Origin: an uncultured Prevotella sp.
GTDB taxonomy: Bacteria; Bacteroidota; Bacteroidia; Bacteroidales; Bacteroidaceae
Assembly: GCA_937901345.1 (NCBI GenBank)
Contig: CALCHM010000002.1
Coordinates: 1-61,695, forward strand
DNA length: 61,695 bases
Reading direction: 5' to 3'
The notes below the pieces were generated by a model. That model worked only from the letters and a program-made list of their open reading frames with translations, had not been told where the DNA came from and did not search any database. The position numbers and the translations under genes are program-made. Shown in pieces: positions 1 through 8,081 of this stretch (position 1 is the first letter of the stretch; each line of letters begins with the position of its first letter).

Positions 1-12
1 AAATCAAAACAA

Positions 13-309
13 ATGGAAAATAAAATGCAAACTCTCGACCTTTTCACAGCTACTGCTGCAAATGCTAATCTCTACAACGAAGAAAACAAAGTTAAAAAAG
101 CTCACACCCGCTCAACTCTTGGTTCCACAATAAAAATGAACGTTATGCAGGCAATGGATAAAATCGAGCGCCAATTTGGAAAGTGTTTTTTTGAAATGGT
201 GGACGAAGACGAAAAGAGTATCGACATAATTTTTAGAGATATAAATAACAAATACCGAGAATTTTACACAAGCAACCGACAAACTTACGTAATCTATAAC
301 ATTAAATAA
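13..309 (+). CDS. Hypothetical small protein of an accessory element
   Basis: A 98-residue protein with an A-rich coding strand like the two genes after it. No signal peptide, membrane segment or recognised motif is visible. Residues 45-98 are mixed charged and aromatic and look like a small globular fold. The stop lies 7 bases before the next gene, so the two are probably co-transcribed. The gene may belong to the accessory (plasmid, ICE or prophage early) module whose left part lies outside the window. I do not recognise it and assign no function. Confidence 0.6.
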   Translation: MENKMQTLDLFTATAANANLYNEENKVKKAHTRSTLGSTIKMNVMQAMDKIERQFGKCFFEMVDEDEKSIDIIFRDINNKYREFYTSNRQTYVIYNIK

Positions 310-316
310 ATACGAT

Positions 317-802
317 ATGAAATCAACAACAAAAGCCCCCAAAACAATTTCAATTAAAGGCGTAGTAAGAAGCACAAAGGCAGTAACAAACCAAACAACA
401 ACGGCGCCCGTGAAACAGAACACACCCAAAGAGGAAAAACCACTCACAGAAAAGCAAGAACAAGCACGGGCACGCCGTCAAGCGCTCAGGAGTTTAAGCA
501 ACGAATTAAAGAGCATGGCAGAACTCAACGGGCAAGAGGCAAACGTAAACGAACTTTTGCGAGAGTTTTACGCCGGAACAGGACACACTGAACTAAAAAC
601 TTTTGACCAGTGGAAAGAAGACGGGTATTTTGTCCGTAAAGGAGAAAAGGCGCTTTTACTTTGGGGAAAACCTAAAGCAAGCAAAAACGCAATACAAGAA
701 GCAACCGAGCAAGGCAAAAGCGAAGAAGACGCCGACACGGATTTTTACCCACTCGCTTATTTATTCAGTAAACAACAAGTAACCCGTTACACTCAAAAAT
801 AA
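317..802 (+). CDS. ArdC-like N-terminal domain protein (truncated antirestriction-type)
   Basis: A 161-residue protein with a Lys/Thr-rich tail (about residues 1-50), then a segment resembling the N-terminal ssDNA-binding domain of ArdC/DUF1738 proteins (about 55-160). The recognisable part is a Trp-containing stretch followed by GYFVRKGEKALLLWGKP. Full ArdC proteins carry a zincin metallopeptidase domain after this; it is missing here, so this is a stand-alone DNA-binding half. Such proteins occur in plasmids, ICEs and phages of Bacteroidota. The family assignment is by eye and moderately sure. An antirestriction role is inference only. Confidence 0.55.
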   Translation: MKSTTKAPKTISIKGVVRSTKAVTNQTTTAPVKQNTPKEEKPLTEKQEQARARRQALRSLSNELKSMAELNGQEANVNELLREFYAGTGHTELKTFDQWKEDGYFVRKGEKALLLWGKPKASKNAIQEATEQGKSEEDADTDFYPLAYLFSKQQVTRYTQK

Positions 803-854
803 TCAAAGGAAACGGGCGGACTAACCAACCGCCCACAAAACAAATTAAAACGCT

Positions 855-1604
855 ATGACAACAGCAACAACAAACACAGCGACAGTAAACGCCACAAAGG
901 CAAGTAAGACAACCAAAGCAAAGGCGAACAAAGAAACGCCAATTTTGGAACAGTTCAAAAAATTAAAAGAGAAACACACCGACGCCGTTTTACTCTTCCG
1001 AGTCGGGGATTTTTACGAAACCTATAACGAGGACGCAGAAACAACCGCCAAAGTTTTAGGGATAACCTTAACCAACCGAACCCAAAACGACGAAAAAATC
1101 AAAATGGCAGGTTTTCCCTTTCCTGCACTCGACACCTATTTACCCAAACTTATACGAGCAGGGCACAGAGTCGCAATTTGTGACAATCTTACAAACGAAC
1201 CGCAAAAAGTTATTAACCCAACAGAACCGCAAACAGAAGAACCCGAAACTATGGTAGAACTAAAAGAAGAAACACCCGAAGAAATCGCAGAACGCAAGGC
1301 AAAAGAACTACAAAGTACTTTGCAGAAGCTCGCCACTTTGCAGGAGTTAAACCGCAGACGTAGCAAATTTATTGAAACACTCGACCAACTCAAAAGCGCC
1401 GAAGAATTGCTAAGTCAAAAAGCAGAAATCGACAGCGAACAATTTGCTTATAGCATCGATTTTGCAAGCGGAGAAACAAGGTACAACAGAGAGAAACTTT
1501 TCTCTATCACACACCAGGAAATCGTTTTGGATTTTGTGCGCTATCTGACCGAGAAAATCAAAACTAAGGTAGAAGCACTCGAAGCGCAAATTATAGCAGT
1601 ATAG
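855..1604 (+). CDS. Orphan MutS domain I (mismatch-recognition domain) protein
   Basis: A 249-residue protein. After a Thr/Ala/Lys-rich tail (1-27), residues 28-115 match MutS domain I: TPILEQFKKLKEKH, then GDFYETY with Phe53-Tyr54-Glu55 at the place of the MutS F-x-E mismatch wedge, then KMAGFPF and a RAGHRVAICDN-like end. The MutS connector, lever, clamp and ATPase domains are absent. The rest (125-249) is acidic and helical, probably coiled coil at about 150-200. Stand-alone copies of this domain occur on Bacteroidota mobile elements. The job is unknown; recognition of distorted DNA is an inference from the fold. A hairpin terminator follows directly. Confidence 0.75.
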   Translation: MTTATTNTATVNATKASKTTKAKANKETPILEQFKKLKEKHTDAVLLFRVGDFYETYNEDAETTAKVLGITLTNRTQNDEKIKMAGFPFPALDTYLPKLIRAGHRVAICDNLTNEPQKVINPTEPQTEEPETMVELKEETPEEIAERKAKELQSTLQKLATLQELNRRRSKFIETLDQLKSAEELLSQKAEIDSEQFAYSIDFASGETRYNREKLFSITHQEIVLDFVRYLTEKIKTKVEALEAQIIAV

Positions 1605-1612
1605 CGCCAAAT

Positions 1613-1646
1613 ATCCCACCGCCCTCGTGGCAGTGGGATTTTCTTT
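1613..1646 (+). terminator. Rho-independent terminator after the MutS-domain gene
   Basis: Arms ATCCCACCGCC (1613-1623) and GGCAGTGGGAT (1629-1639) pair with one mismatch around a 5-base loop, followed by TTTTCTTT. This closes the left accessory operon. Confidence 0.8.
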
Positions 1647-1650
1647 GCCC

Positions 1651-1737
1651 TATCGGCGGCACGTCCGCAGTCTGTGCCGCCGATAATGATAAAAATACCC
1701 CACACGATTTTGCATCTACGGCACAAAATCGTGTGGG
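1651..1737. other. Two consecutive strong hairpins between early and late genes
   Basis: The first hairpin has a perfect 12-bp stem (1651-1662 with 1674-1685). The second has a perfect 14-bp stem, CCCACACGATTTTG (1699-1712) with 1724-1737. Neither has a T-run after it on the plus strand. They lie between a terminator and a late-type promoter, so they may be regulatory, a small RNA or an element end. Confidence 0.6.
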
Positions 1738-1768
1738 ACCCATTGAAGGTGGTGCCTTTGGCGCTGTC

Positions 1769-1800
1769 TTTTCATGCTATATATAATAGCAATACTTTTG
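1769..1800 (+). promoter_or_regulatory. Bacteroidota-type promoter for the phage lysis and structural genes
   Basis: A TACTTTTG box (1793-1800) fits TAnnTTTG, with a weak TTTT at 1769-1772 placed 20 bp upstream as the -33 element. The predicted start leaves about 15 bases before the ATG at 1821. A short hairpin, GCTAT...ATAGC, sits between the boxes. Confidence 0.55.
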
Positions 1801-1820
1801 TCGTACTAACACATCGAACT

Positions 1821-2084
1821 ATGACAAGAGAACAACGCGTTAATCTTCAGTATTATTCTGCCATCGCTATGCTCGTCTGTGGCGTGGCACTGACCATTGC
1901 TGGTTTCATCGTGCCACCTACTGGGGAGATTTCTGACTCGGTACTTTGGTTTGCGGCGCAAACGATGATTTATGCTGGGTCGGTCTTTGGCGTGAACGTC
2001 TATGTAAACGACAAGTTTAATTCCATTAGGGAACGATTGGGTATCCAGGACAAAGAAGACGGGAAGGAGGTGAAGAAGGCATGA
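1821..2084 (+). CDS. Small two-helix membrane protein, holin candidate
   Basis: An 87-residue protein with two hydrophobic segments (about 13-33 and 44-65) and a charged Lys/Glu-rich C-terminus. I chose the ATG at 1821 over an upstream in-frame start because the promoter lies just before it and the earlier codons run through the hairpin region. The stop overlaps the start of the endolysin gene as ATGA. Size, topology and position at the head of an endolysin-spanin cassette fit a class II holin. No family signature is recognised, so the call rests on context. Confidence 0.6.
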   Translation: MTREQRVNLQYYSAIAMLVCGVALTIAGFIVPPTGEISDSVLWFAAQTMIYAGSVFGVNVYVNDKFNSIRERLGIQDKEDGKEVKKA

Positions 2085-2491
2085 GACAGATTACCAAAAT
2101 CATTGTTCACTGCTCCGCTACGCCTGAAGGAAAAGACTTCACCGTCGCTGACATCACTCGTTGGCATAAGCAACGGAAGTTCGTCACTATCGGGTATCAC
2201 TACGTTATCTACCGCAATGGTGAAGTCCATAACGGCAGACCTGAAGCTCAGATTGGGGCACATTGTACCGGACACAACGTTAATTCTATCGGCGTCTGCT
2301 ACATCGGTGGCGTAGCGAAAGATGGGAAAACGCCTAAAGATACTCGGACATCTGCGCAGAAACTCGCCCTTGAGCGCTTGCTCCGTCATCTTAAAGACAG
2401 ATTTCCTAAAGCAGCGATCCATGGGCATCGTGATTTTGCCGCTAAAGCGTGTCCTTCGTTTGATGCCACCGAAGAATATAAAGATTTATGA
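2081..2491 (+). CDS. N-acetylmuramoyl-L-alanine amidase (phage endolysin)
   Basis: A 136-residue single-domain Amidase_2 (T7 lysozyme type) enzyme that cuts the amide bond between N-acetylmuramic acid and L-alanine in peptidoglycan. Zinc ligands are visible as His10 (IIVHCSAT), His116 (HGHRDF) and Cys124 (KACPSF), with the same eight-residue His-to-Cys spacing as T7 lysozyme. There is no signal peptide, so it would depend on the holin upstream to reach the wall. Start and stop overlap both neighbours as ATGA, showing tight translational coupling in the lysis cassette. Confidence 0.92.
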   Translation: MRQITKIIVHCSATPEGKDFTVADITRWHKQRKFVTIGYHYVIYRNGEVHNGRPEAQIGAHCTGHNVNSIGVCYIGGVAKDGKTPKDTRTSAQKLALERLLRHLKDRFPKAAIHGHRDFAAKACPSFDATEEYKDL

Positions 2492-2874
2492 AGCACCTTC
2501 TTCTCATTTTGATAGGCCTGGTCATGCTTTCTGCCTGTAAGGTGCGAGAGCATGACCTTTCTTCTCTTTCGGTGCGAACGGATACTGTTCACTTGGTCTC
2601 GCTCCGCTTGGATACGTTCCGTCTCCACGATAGTATTTTTATTCGGGAGTCTTTCGTGGGTGATACCATTCGTATCGAAAGGCATCACTATCACACGAAA
2701 TATCGCACGCAGTTGGTTCACGATACCGTATATCAGCACCTCACCGACACGATACGCATCCGTGAGGTGCAGACCGTAGAGCGGAATAGCAAAGGCAATG
2801 CTACGCCCTATGTGGTCGTCATCATTGCCACTGCTATCGTTTCTATAATGCTTTACAGAAAATTCTATGGCTGA
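2488..2874 (+). CDS. Unimolecular spanin candidate (outer-membrane lipoprotein with C-terminal TM)
   Basis: A 128-residue protein that starts with a lipoprotein signal (MKHLLLILIGLVMLSAC, lipidated Cys17) and ends with a hydrophobic helix (about 105-123) followed by a short basic tail. Between them lies a hydrophilic stretch rich in His, Asp and Thr with regular VHDTVY/TDTIRIRE-like strands. A lipid anchor at one end and an inner-membrane helix at the other is the layout of u-spanins such as T1 gp11, which fuse outer and inner membranes at lysis. Position directly after the endolysin supports it. Sequence families of Bacteroidota spanins are diverse, so the call rests on architecture. Confidence 0.75.
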   Translation: MKHLLLILIGLVMLSACKVREHDLSSLSVRTDTVHLVSLRLDTFRLHDSIFIRESFVGDTIRIERHHYHTKYRTQLVHDTVYQHLTDTIRIREVQTVERNSKGNATPYVVVIIATAIVSIMLYRKFYG

Positions 2875-3892
2875 TTTTGCTAAAGACATTCCTTATCACG
2901 TGTTTCCACACGAATTGGACTGCATTGTTATCAATGCAACGAATACTTGCACCGTGGAGTTCTTCACCAATGTGGGTGTAGATATGATACTCACACTGAC
3001 ACCTAATGCTGATGGGCAAATCATTATCGAGGATTTTGCCCAGTTGCTCCGTGACATCACGGCAGACCATCCTTGTGTTTTCTGTGAAATCTATTTGGAA
3101 GAGGAAGTAACAACGGAGTCCGGTGCCGCAGAGTTTTACGTCCGTGCTTGTCGCCAGGACTTAAACACTACATGCACCGAGTTCTGCAACAAGCATTTCT
3201 TCTCTTTGGTTAAGGGACCAAAGCCCACTTACATGGGTGCAGAAGAATTGCTCTTTGCCGATAATATCAACAAGGCTGTCGCCACGTTGATTTGGGTAAA
3301 TCCAGAAAACGGGGACGTTAAAGAAACGACTAAGGAAATAGGAACCTCTGGGGATAATCTCTCTTCAAGAATTAACGTTTCGCCATCCCAATTTGCTTCA
3401 CCAGGTGCGGAATACATACTGCATTCCTACCTTGTGAAAGCAGATGACAGAACGGCAGAGTTTATCTTGCAGTCGTGCAAGGATGCTACTCCCGTGAGTT
3501 TCATGTTCCGCAATGCCTTTGGCCACTTAGAGACGTTTCACTGCTTTGGCGCTACGCTGACGGAACTGAAACCTACACGCTCAACAGCTATGTTTGGAGG
3601 CAAGACGCGCAACTACCGTGTGCTTGCTGTTCCTGAACATACGTCGCACACGGGGATTATTCCCTCTCACATGGTTCCGCTATTTGCTGATTTGTGTAGC
3701 GCTACATTTGTTAAGGTCTTGCCTTCTGAGCGTGAGGTCTGCATCACGGATTGTGATTTCAAGATTTCTAATGACCTCTACACGCCACAACAGGCAACAA
3801 TTTCTTGGCGTGAGGCGAACCGAAGTACACTCCATGAACCGACGGAGTCCTTCCGCACGTTTGATAATTCCTTTGATAATACCTTCTACTAA
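2867..3892 (+). CDS. Hypothetical phage protein (virion-associated candidate)
   Basis: A 341-residue protein whose start overlaps the spanin gene by 8 bases and whose stop overlaps the next gene as TAATG. It has no signal peptide or membrane segment. The sequence is rich in beta-type stretches and aromatic residues, with several Cys (for example RACRQDLNTTCTEFCNKH). It could be a baseplate, tail or capsid-decoration protein, but I see no diagnostic motif. Membership of the late operon is clear from the overlaps; the function is not. Confidence 0.6.
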   Translation: MADFAKDIPYHVFPHELDCIVINATNTCTVEFFTNVGVDMILTLTPNADGQIIIEDFAQLLRDITADHPCVFCEIYLEEEVTTESGAAEFYVRACRQDLNTTCTEFCNKHFFSLVKGPKPTYMGAEELLFADNINKAVATLIWVNPENGDVKETTKEIGTSGDNLSSRINVSPSQFASPGAEYILHSYLVKADDRTAEFILQSCKDATPVSFMFRNAFGHLETFHCFGATLTELKPTRSTAMFGGKTRNYRVLAVPEHTSHTGIIPSHMVPLFADLCSATFVKVLPSEREVCITDCDFKISNDLYTPQQATISWREANRSTLHEPTESFRTFDNSFDNTFY

Positions 3893-4131
3893 TGAAACCG
3901 AAGTCTATACACAGAAACGATGCTATTCTGCTTCTAGAGGATAAGCAACCGCACAATCTCAAAGTCTGGAAACTCTCTACTGGAGACATCATAGAATACA
4001 AAGACGCCACCTGCATAGGCGGCTTCAAACGTAAGGGAACGCATAGAATTATGGTTCCACTTTCTGGAGTTATCCGAGAGTTTCGGGATATTACTCTTTT
4101 TGAGATTGATGGACTATCTGTTTACCTCTAA
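3892..4131 (+). CDS. Hypothetical small phage protein
   Basis: A 79-residue protein beginning at the ATG that overlaps the previous stop. It is basic in the N-terminal half and rich in beta-type stretches (IMVPLSGVIREFRDITLFEIDGL). No motif is recognised. A promoter-like box follows the gene, so it closes the first late sub-operon. Confidence 0.55.
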   Translation: MKPKSIHRNDAILLLEDKQPHNLKVWKLSTGDIIEYKDATCIGGFKRKGTHRIMVPLSGVIREFRDITLFEIDGLSVYL

Positions 4132-4138
4132 ACTTGTC

Positions 4139-4170
4139 TTTTCTAATTCTCTATATATTGAATAAGTTTG
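4139..4170 (+). promoter_or_regulatory. Promoter before the protease-capsid genes
   Basis: TAAGTTTG (4163-4170) matches TAnnTTTG exactly, with a TTTT at 4139-4142 spaced 20 bp upstream. The start of transcription would fall about 15 bases before the ATG at 4190, allowing the head genes to be expressed apart from the lysis genes. Confidence 0.6.
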
Positions 4171-4189
4171 CATCAAATCCAACACAGAA

Positions 4190-5191
4190 ATGAAATACGA
4201 CATCTACATCAATGGTTCAATAGGCTATCCCTTCTCAGCCTCCTTCATTCAAGACGAACTCGCCAAGGTGGGAGACGCACCCTGCACGGTGTATATCTCC
4301 TCCTTGGGCGGTTCTGTCGTTGATGCGCTCCAAATCCGCCAAATGTTCCTGGAACACGGCAACGTCACTGCTCACCTTCATGGCTTCGTAGCAAGTGCTG
4401 CTACTATCATCGCCATGGGTGCCAAGCGCATTGTTATGGGCGAGTTCGCTTTGCTCCTCGTACACCGCTGTTCCAACTGGATTGACGAATGGGGAACGAT
4501 GAATGCCGACGAAATTGCGCAGACCATACAGAAATTGGAAGCATCCAAAAATGCCCTCGAAACGATTGACCAGACCGTGGTCAATATCTATGCTGCACGC
4601 TGTGGCAAGAAAGTCGAGGACATTGCCGGATGGATGAAAGATGCAGATTGGCTCAACGCTGAAACCTGCAAAACGTATGGTCTTATTGATGAGATCATCA
4701 AAGATGAACAATCAATAGCCCTTACCGACGGCATTAAAGGTCAAATCCTGGCGTGCGGACTTCCTGTTCCTGAAGTCGCACATCGTGATGAACATCGTTC
4801 TATCTTAGATTCTATCCGTTCTTTCTTCAAAGATAAAACCATTGTGAAGACAGAAACTATCGACCAACCCACCAACACAGAGACTCTACATATCATGAAC
4901 AAAGAATTTACCTACATCCTTGCCGCCCTTCAGTTGGACGGCATTGAGCAGACGCAGAACACGGTGGTACTTTCTGTTGAGCAGATGACCGCGCTTGACA
5001 ACCACCTTTCTGCGCTTGCTGAGGAGAAACGAACGCTCACAGACGAGATTGCATCCCTTCGTGAGCAAGTAAGCAACCTTCAAAAAGCAGATGGCGACGA
5101 AACGTCACACATCGAGGACGGCGCTGTCGTTGACATGTCGCACCTCTCACGTGCTAAAGCTGATTATGAACGCATGAAACACCTTAACTAA
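4190..5191 (+). CDS. ClpP-like prohead protease fused to a scaffold domain
   Basis: A 333-residue protein. Residues 1-180 are a ClpP/S14-type protease with an SSLGGSVVDAL strand-turn, nucleophile Ser69 in GFVASAATI and His92 in LLVHRC. A linker follows, then a C-terminal part (236-333) with a coiled coil (about 265-305, LAEEKRTLTDEIASLREQV). This is the protease-plus-scaffold layout of lambda C/Nu3 and Mu I/Z. Met236 (codon at 4895) could start a separate scaffold product. The major capsid gene follows after 2 bases. The protease would process or clear scaffold during head assembly. Confidence 0.85.
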   Translation: MKYDIYINGSIGYPFSASFIQDELAKVGDAPCTVYISSLGGSVVDALQIRQMFLEHGNVTAHLHGFVASAATIIAMGAKRIVMGEFALLLVHRCSNWIDEWGTMNADEIAQTIQKLEASKNALETIDQTVVNIYAARCGKKVEDIAGWMKDADWLNAETCKTYGLIDEIIKDEQSIALTDGIKGQILACGLPVPEVAHRDEHRSILDSIRSFFKDKTIVKTETIDQPTNTETLHIMNKEFTYILAALQLDGIEQTQNTVVLSVEQMTALDNHLSALAEEKRTLTDEIASLREQVSNLQKADGDETSHIEDGAVVDMSHLSRAKADYERMKHLN

Positions 5192-5193
5192 AT

Positions 5194-6156
5194 ATGGCTA
5201 CTACCTACTTTAACATCACCGACGCCGAACTTCAAAAGTCGGCTGTCACCTACAGAAAAGACCTGTTGGTTATGCCCGTTATCGCGGCTGAAGAAACTCT
5301 CAAACACATGACCGCTCGCCCTGGCGTCGGTGGTCGTGAAGTCCTTGGACAACTCTCTGGAGGCATCGAGATTGGTCCCTATGACCCTAATCGTGTCGAT
5401 AATGATGGTGTGACCATCAAACCACGTACCTTGGAAACGTTCCTCGGTAGCGTTATCAAGCGCTTTGATATGAACCAACTCGCCAAGACGGTTTACGGTT
5501 CACTCACCACCCAAGGCGAAGCGCTGACGTCGTTGGACATGGCACGCCAAGTCCTTAACTTCCTCTCTATGCAGTTGGGTAGAAACCTCAACCAGCATAT
5601 CTGGAACGCAAAGCGTAATGACGCTGGCACGAAGACCGTTGACCTTTTCGATGGCTTCGACACCATTACCGAAAAGGAAATTACTTCTGGCGCTATTGCG
5701 ACAGGTCAAGGTAACTTCATGCAGCTTGGCGATGAAATCACCAAGGACAACGCTACTGACATCTTGATGTCTATCTACGAAGGTGCTGACGATATTCTCC
5801 AGGGAACACACACCAAGATGTTTGTGCCGTTCTCTGTCTATCGTGCCTATAACAAGGACTACATGCAGACCTTCGGTAGTGTTTCCTACAACACTGAGTT
5901 TAAGAAGACGTATCTTGAAGGTACTGACAACCTTTGTGAACTTGTTCCGCTCACGTCTAAGAAGGACTCTAAGTTCATCCACCTCACTACGCAGTCTAAC
6001 ATGATTTATGGTTATGGTGATGGACTCGACGCGGAAAAGATTGCTATCGAAAAGCATCACGAGTTCTTGCTTTCTTTCGTAGCAACGATGTTCTTCGGTT
6101 GCCAGTTTGAAACGATTTCTAAGGAACGTCTCCTTGTTGCTAAACTCGCTGTCTAA
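5194..6156 (+). CDS. Major capsid protein
   Basis: A 320-residue soluble protein placed directly after the protease-scaffold gene, the usual place of the coat protein in HK97-fold phages. It has a DMARQVLNFLSMQLGRNLNQ-type long helix near 110-130 and a beta-rich C-terminal half (VSYNTEFKKTYLEGTDN, MIYGYGDGL) that would form the A- and P-domains. No cleavage site is obvious. The coat call rests on position, size and the general look of Bacteroidota prophage coat proteins, not on a diagnostic motif. Confidence 0.75.
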   Translation: MATTYFNITDAELQKSAVTYRKDLLVMPVIAAEETLKHMTARPGVGGREVLGQLSGGIEIGPYDPNRVDNDGVTIKPRTLETFLGSVIKRFDMNQLAKTVYGSLTTQGEALTSLDMARQVLNFLSMQLGRNLNQHIWNAKRNDAGTKTVDLFDGFDTITEKEITSGAIATGQGNFMQLGDEITKDNATDILMSIYEGADDILQGTHTKMFVPFSVYRAYNKDYMQTFGSVSYNTEFKKTYLEGTDNLCELVPLTSKKDSKFIHLTTQSNMIYGYGDGLDAEKIAIEKHHEFLLSFVATMFFGCQFETISKERLLVAKLAV

Positions 6157-6174
6157 CTCTTAATCTTTTTTCCT

Positions 6175-6768
6175 ATGGCTAAAGTATGTACTAACAGCGC
6201 ACTCTACGATAGTTTGAACTTCTGCAAGGGCAAGACTGTCCTTCCTGGTATTCGTTCTCGTTTGTACTATATCCCTAAACGTGATATTGTGAAATGGCCT
6301 ACCTTGCCCGATACCGCCACTGACGGCATGGGCGAACTCGCCACCTATACAGGTGACTTTGTTTTGGAGGCTGACAAGCATTGGAACTACATCGACCTTA
6401 TCGACAATAAGGGTAAAATTGAAAGTGAGAGTCAGGGCGACAAACCTGCACGCACCTTCTTGAACAAGACTGCTGTTGTCCATCCGGACACTGACGAAGA
6501 AGCAACTGGTTTCTGTCGCCAAGCTAACGCTGACGATTTTGTCTATCTGCTTCAACGTCGTGACGGCAAGTTCCGTGTGCTCGGTAACAAGATGTTTGAA
6601 ACAGATACAAAACCGAAGCAAGACGGCGGTGAAGGTGTCACTGGCGACTTCGGCACTACGCTTGAAATCGAGGTGACTGACGTTTGCCCTCCTCCTTACT
6701 ACACGGGCAAAATCCTCACCGCAGACGGCACTATCAGTGGCGAGACAGGAGAACCTGTAACTGATTAA
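6175..6768 (+). CDS. Hypothetical phage structural protein
   Basis: A 197-residue protein following the capsid gene after an 18-base gap. It is acidic and Thr/Gly-rich, with beta-type stretches, and ends in a flexible tail. The stretch GDFVLEADKHWNYIDLIDNKGK and the FRVLGNKMFETDTKPKQDGG region suggest a beta-sandwich such as a tail or head-decoration protein, but no motif decides it. The position after the capsid gene suits a head-completion or tail-tube-like role. Function is left open. Confidence 0.55.
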   Translation: MAKVCTNSALYDSLNFCKGKTVLPGIRSRLYYIPKRDIVKWPTLPDTATDGMGELATYTGDFVLEADKHWNYIDLIDNKGKIESESQGDKPARTFLNKTAVVHPDTDEEATGFCRQANADDFVYLLQRRDGKFRVLGNKMFETDTKPKQDGGEGVTGDFGTTLEIEVTDVCPPPYYTGKILTADGTISGETGEPVTD

Positions 6769-6773
6769 ACACG

Positions 6774-7535
6774 ATGCTTATGCTTGACGAACGTTTCACT
6801 CAGGAATTACAAGCCTGGCTCGACACGCCTTCCGACTCCCGTAACTTAGCTACGGGAGCGGAACTTTTGCTTCGCTTGAATAAGAATCGCTGGATGCACC
6901 AAATGATTTTGAAGAAGCGGAACTTCTCAAAATTAGAGCATGAACTCAAAAAGTATTTGGCTATCCGCTTGGAAGGTCTCACCAAGCGTGAGGTCGTCGC
7001 CATGGAGCAAACGGTGTTACCACTCGCTACAGAGTCCTTAGAGTTGGGCGCTCCTGTCATCACTACGGATGCGGAACTGCCCAAGGGTAACTACCGAGGC
7101 AAACGTCAAGACCATGACACCTTGCCTCAGGAACTCCAAGACCTCTACGAGCGTAACGGCGACATCTATTTCAAGATGAAGCAGCTCTTCGAGACTTTGA
7201 AGCAGATGGAGAACGATACGCCTTGTGATCGTCATGAGTACCTAAAGCAACTCGACGAACTCGATAAGGCATATCGCCAGAATTGGGAAACCTACGACAC
7301 TTGGAGCGCTGAACAAGCAGTAAAGCCTGTAACAGACGCACCTACAGCACAACAGTTACAAGCCGCTCGCAAGTATATCTCAGCCAACAAAAAGAAGTTG
7401 GCAGAGACGGGTGAAGAAGAACTCCGTGAGAAGATTCAGCAACGTATCGACTTATTGCTTTCTGCTGAACAAGGTTTTGACGCTGATTATCAAGCGGAAC
7501 TCGAAGAATTGGGACTGACTTTTGTTGCTCATTAG
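6774..7535 (+). CDS. Hypothetical phage protein with helical, charged sequence
   Basis: A 253-residue protein that is strongly helical and charged throughout. Possible coiled coils lie at about 30-70 and 115-150 (NGDIYFKMKQLFETLKQMEN). Two near-adjacent ATGs (6774 and 6780) could each serve as start. It is followed by a perfect hairpin terminator, so it closes the capsid transcript. No family is recognised. Its place and helical nature would fit an assembly or packaging helper. Confidence 0.55.
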   Translation: MLMLDERFTQELQAWLDTPSDSRNLATGAELLLRLNKNRWMHQMILKKRNFSKLEHELKKYLAIRLEGLTKREVVAMEQTVLPLATESLELGAPVITTDAELPKGNYRGKRQDHDTLPQELQDLYERNGDIYFKMKQLFETLKQMENDTPCDRHEYLKQLDELDKAYRQNWETYDTWSAEQAVKPVTDAPTAQQLQAARKYISANKKKLAETGEEELREKIQQRIDLLLSAEQGFDADYQAELEELGLTFVAH

Positions 7536-7566
7536 AATACAATTTGTTTGCATTTAACCATTTGTT

Positions 7567-7605
7567 GGGCGGACGCAGTTGGGAAACTCCGTCCGCCCGT
7601 TTTGA
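7567..7605 (+). terminator. Intrinsic terminator inside the late gene cluster
   Basis: Perfect 9-bp arms GGGCGGACG (7567-7575) and CGTCCGCCC (7590-7598), followed by GTTTTGATTT. It separates the capsid transcript from the gene at 7614. Confidence 0.85.
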
Positions 7606-7613
7606 TTTATAGC

Positions 7614-8081
7614 ATGAAACCAAAACCCGAAATACACAATCCCAAGGACGTTCCGGTGCAGGTCATTCTGACGGACACCTTTCAGTTGGGATATGTCTTG
7701 GAGCACTTGCTCGCCTTTACGGGACCTGCTGATATTACTGTCAGCACGTACTCCACAGGCGAGGAGTTCTTGCGCAAACTTATCGCCCTTCGTTCCAAAG
7801 GACTGATTAAACGGGCGCGACTCTACACCGATTTCAAGGCGGCAGAGAAGACGGCACGTGTCAATACGATGCTTCGCACCTCATACGATGAAGTGCGCTT
7901 CTGTCCGAACCACTCAAAGGTGATGGTTATCGAAGGTGACTTCCCTGTGGTCGTCATTTCTTCGCAGAACCAAACACGTGGTAACCGCCTAGAGAATTAC
8001 GCTGTGCTTCATTCCCGTCAGGTGGCAGACTATTGTCTGTCGCAATTAGAGAACCTTAAAACGTTTACACTTTATGAATGA
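7614..8081 (+). CDS. Phospholipase D-like (single HKD) phage protein
   Basis: A 155-residue protein beginning at ATG 7614, after the terminator; an upstream in-frame TTG would run through the hairpin and is rejected. The C-terminal half carries a PLD-like motif, with His100-x-Lys102 in CPNHSKVMVIEGD and the following SSQNQTRGNRLENY matching the Asn and Glu part of the HKD signature. One motif per chain suggests a dimeric Nuc-type nuclease. PLD-like proteins occur in Mu-like phages of this phylum. The exact substrate is unknown. The stop overlaps the next gene by 8 bases. Confidence 0.65.
   Translation: MKPKPEIHNPKDVPVQVILTDTFQLGYVLEHLLAFTGPADITVSTYSTGEEFLRKLIALRSKGLIKRARLYTDFKAAEKTARVNTMLRTSYDEVRFCPNHSKVMVIEGDFPVVVISSQNQTRGNRLENYAVLHSRQVADYCLSQLENLKTFTLYE

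Noticed and set aside
5500..6060. A 186-codon frame antisense to the capsid gene
   Set aside because: Shadow of a well-supported late gene with no features of its own.
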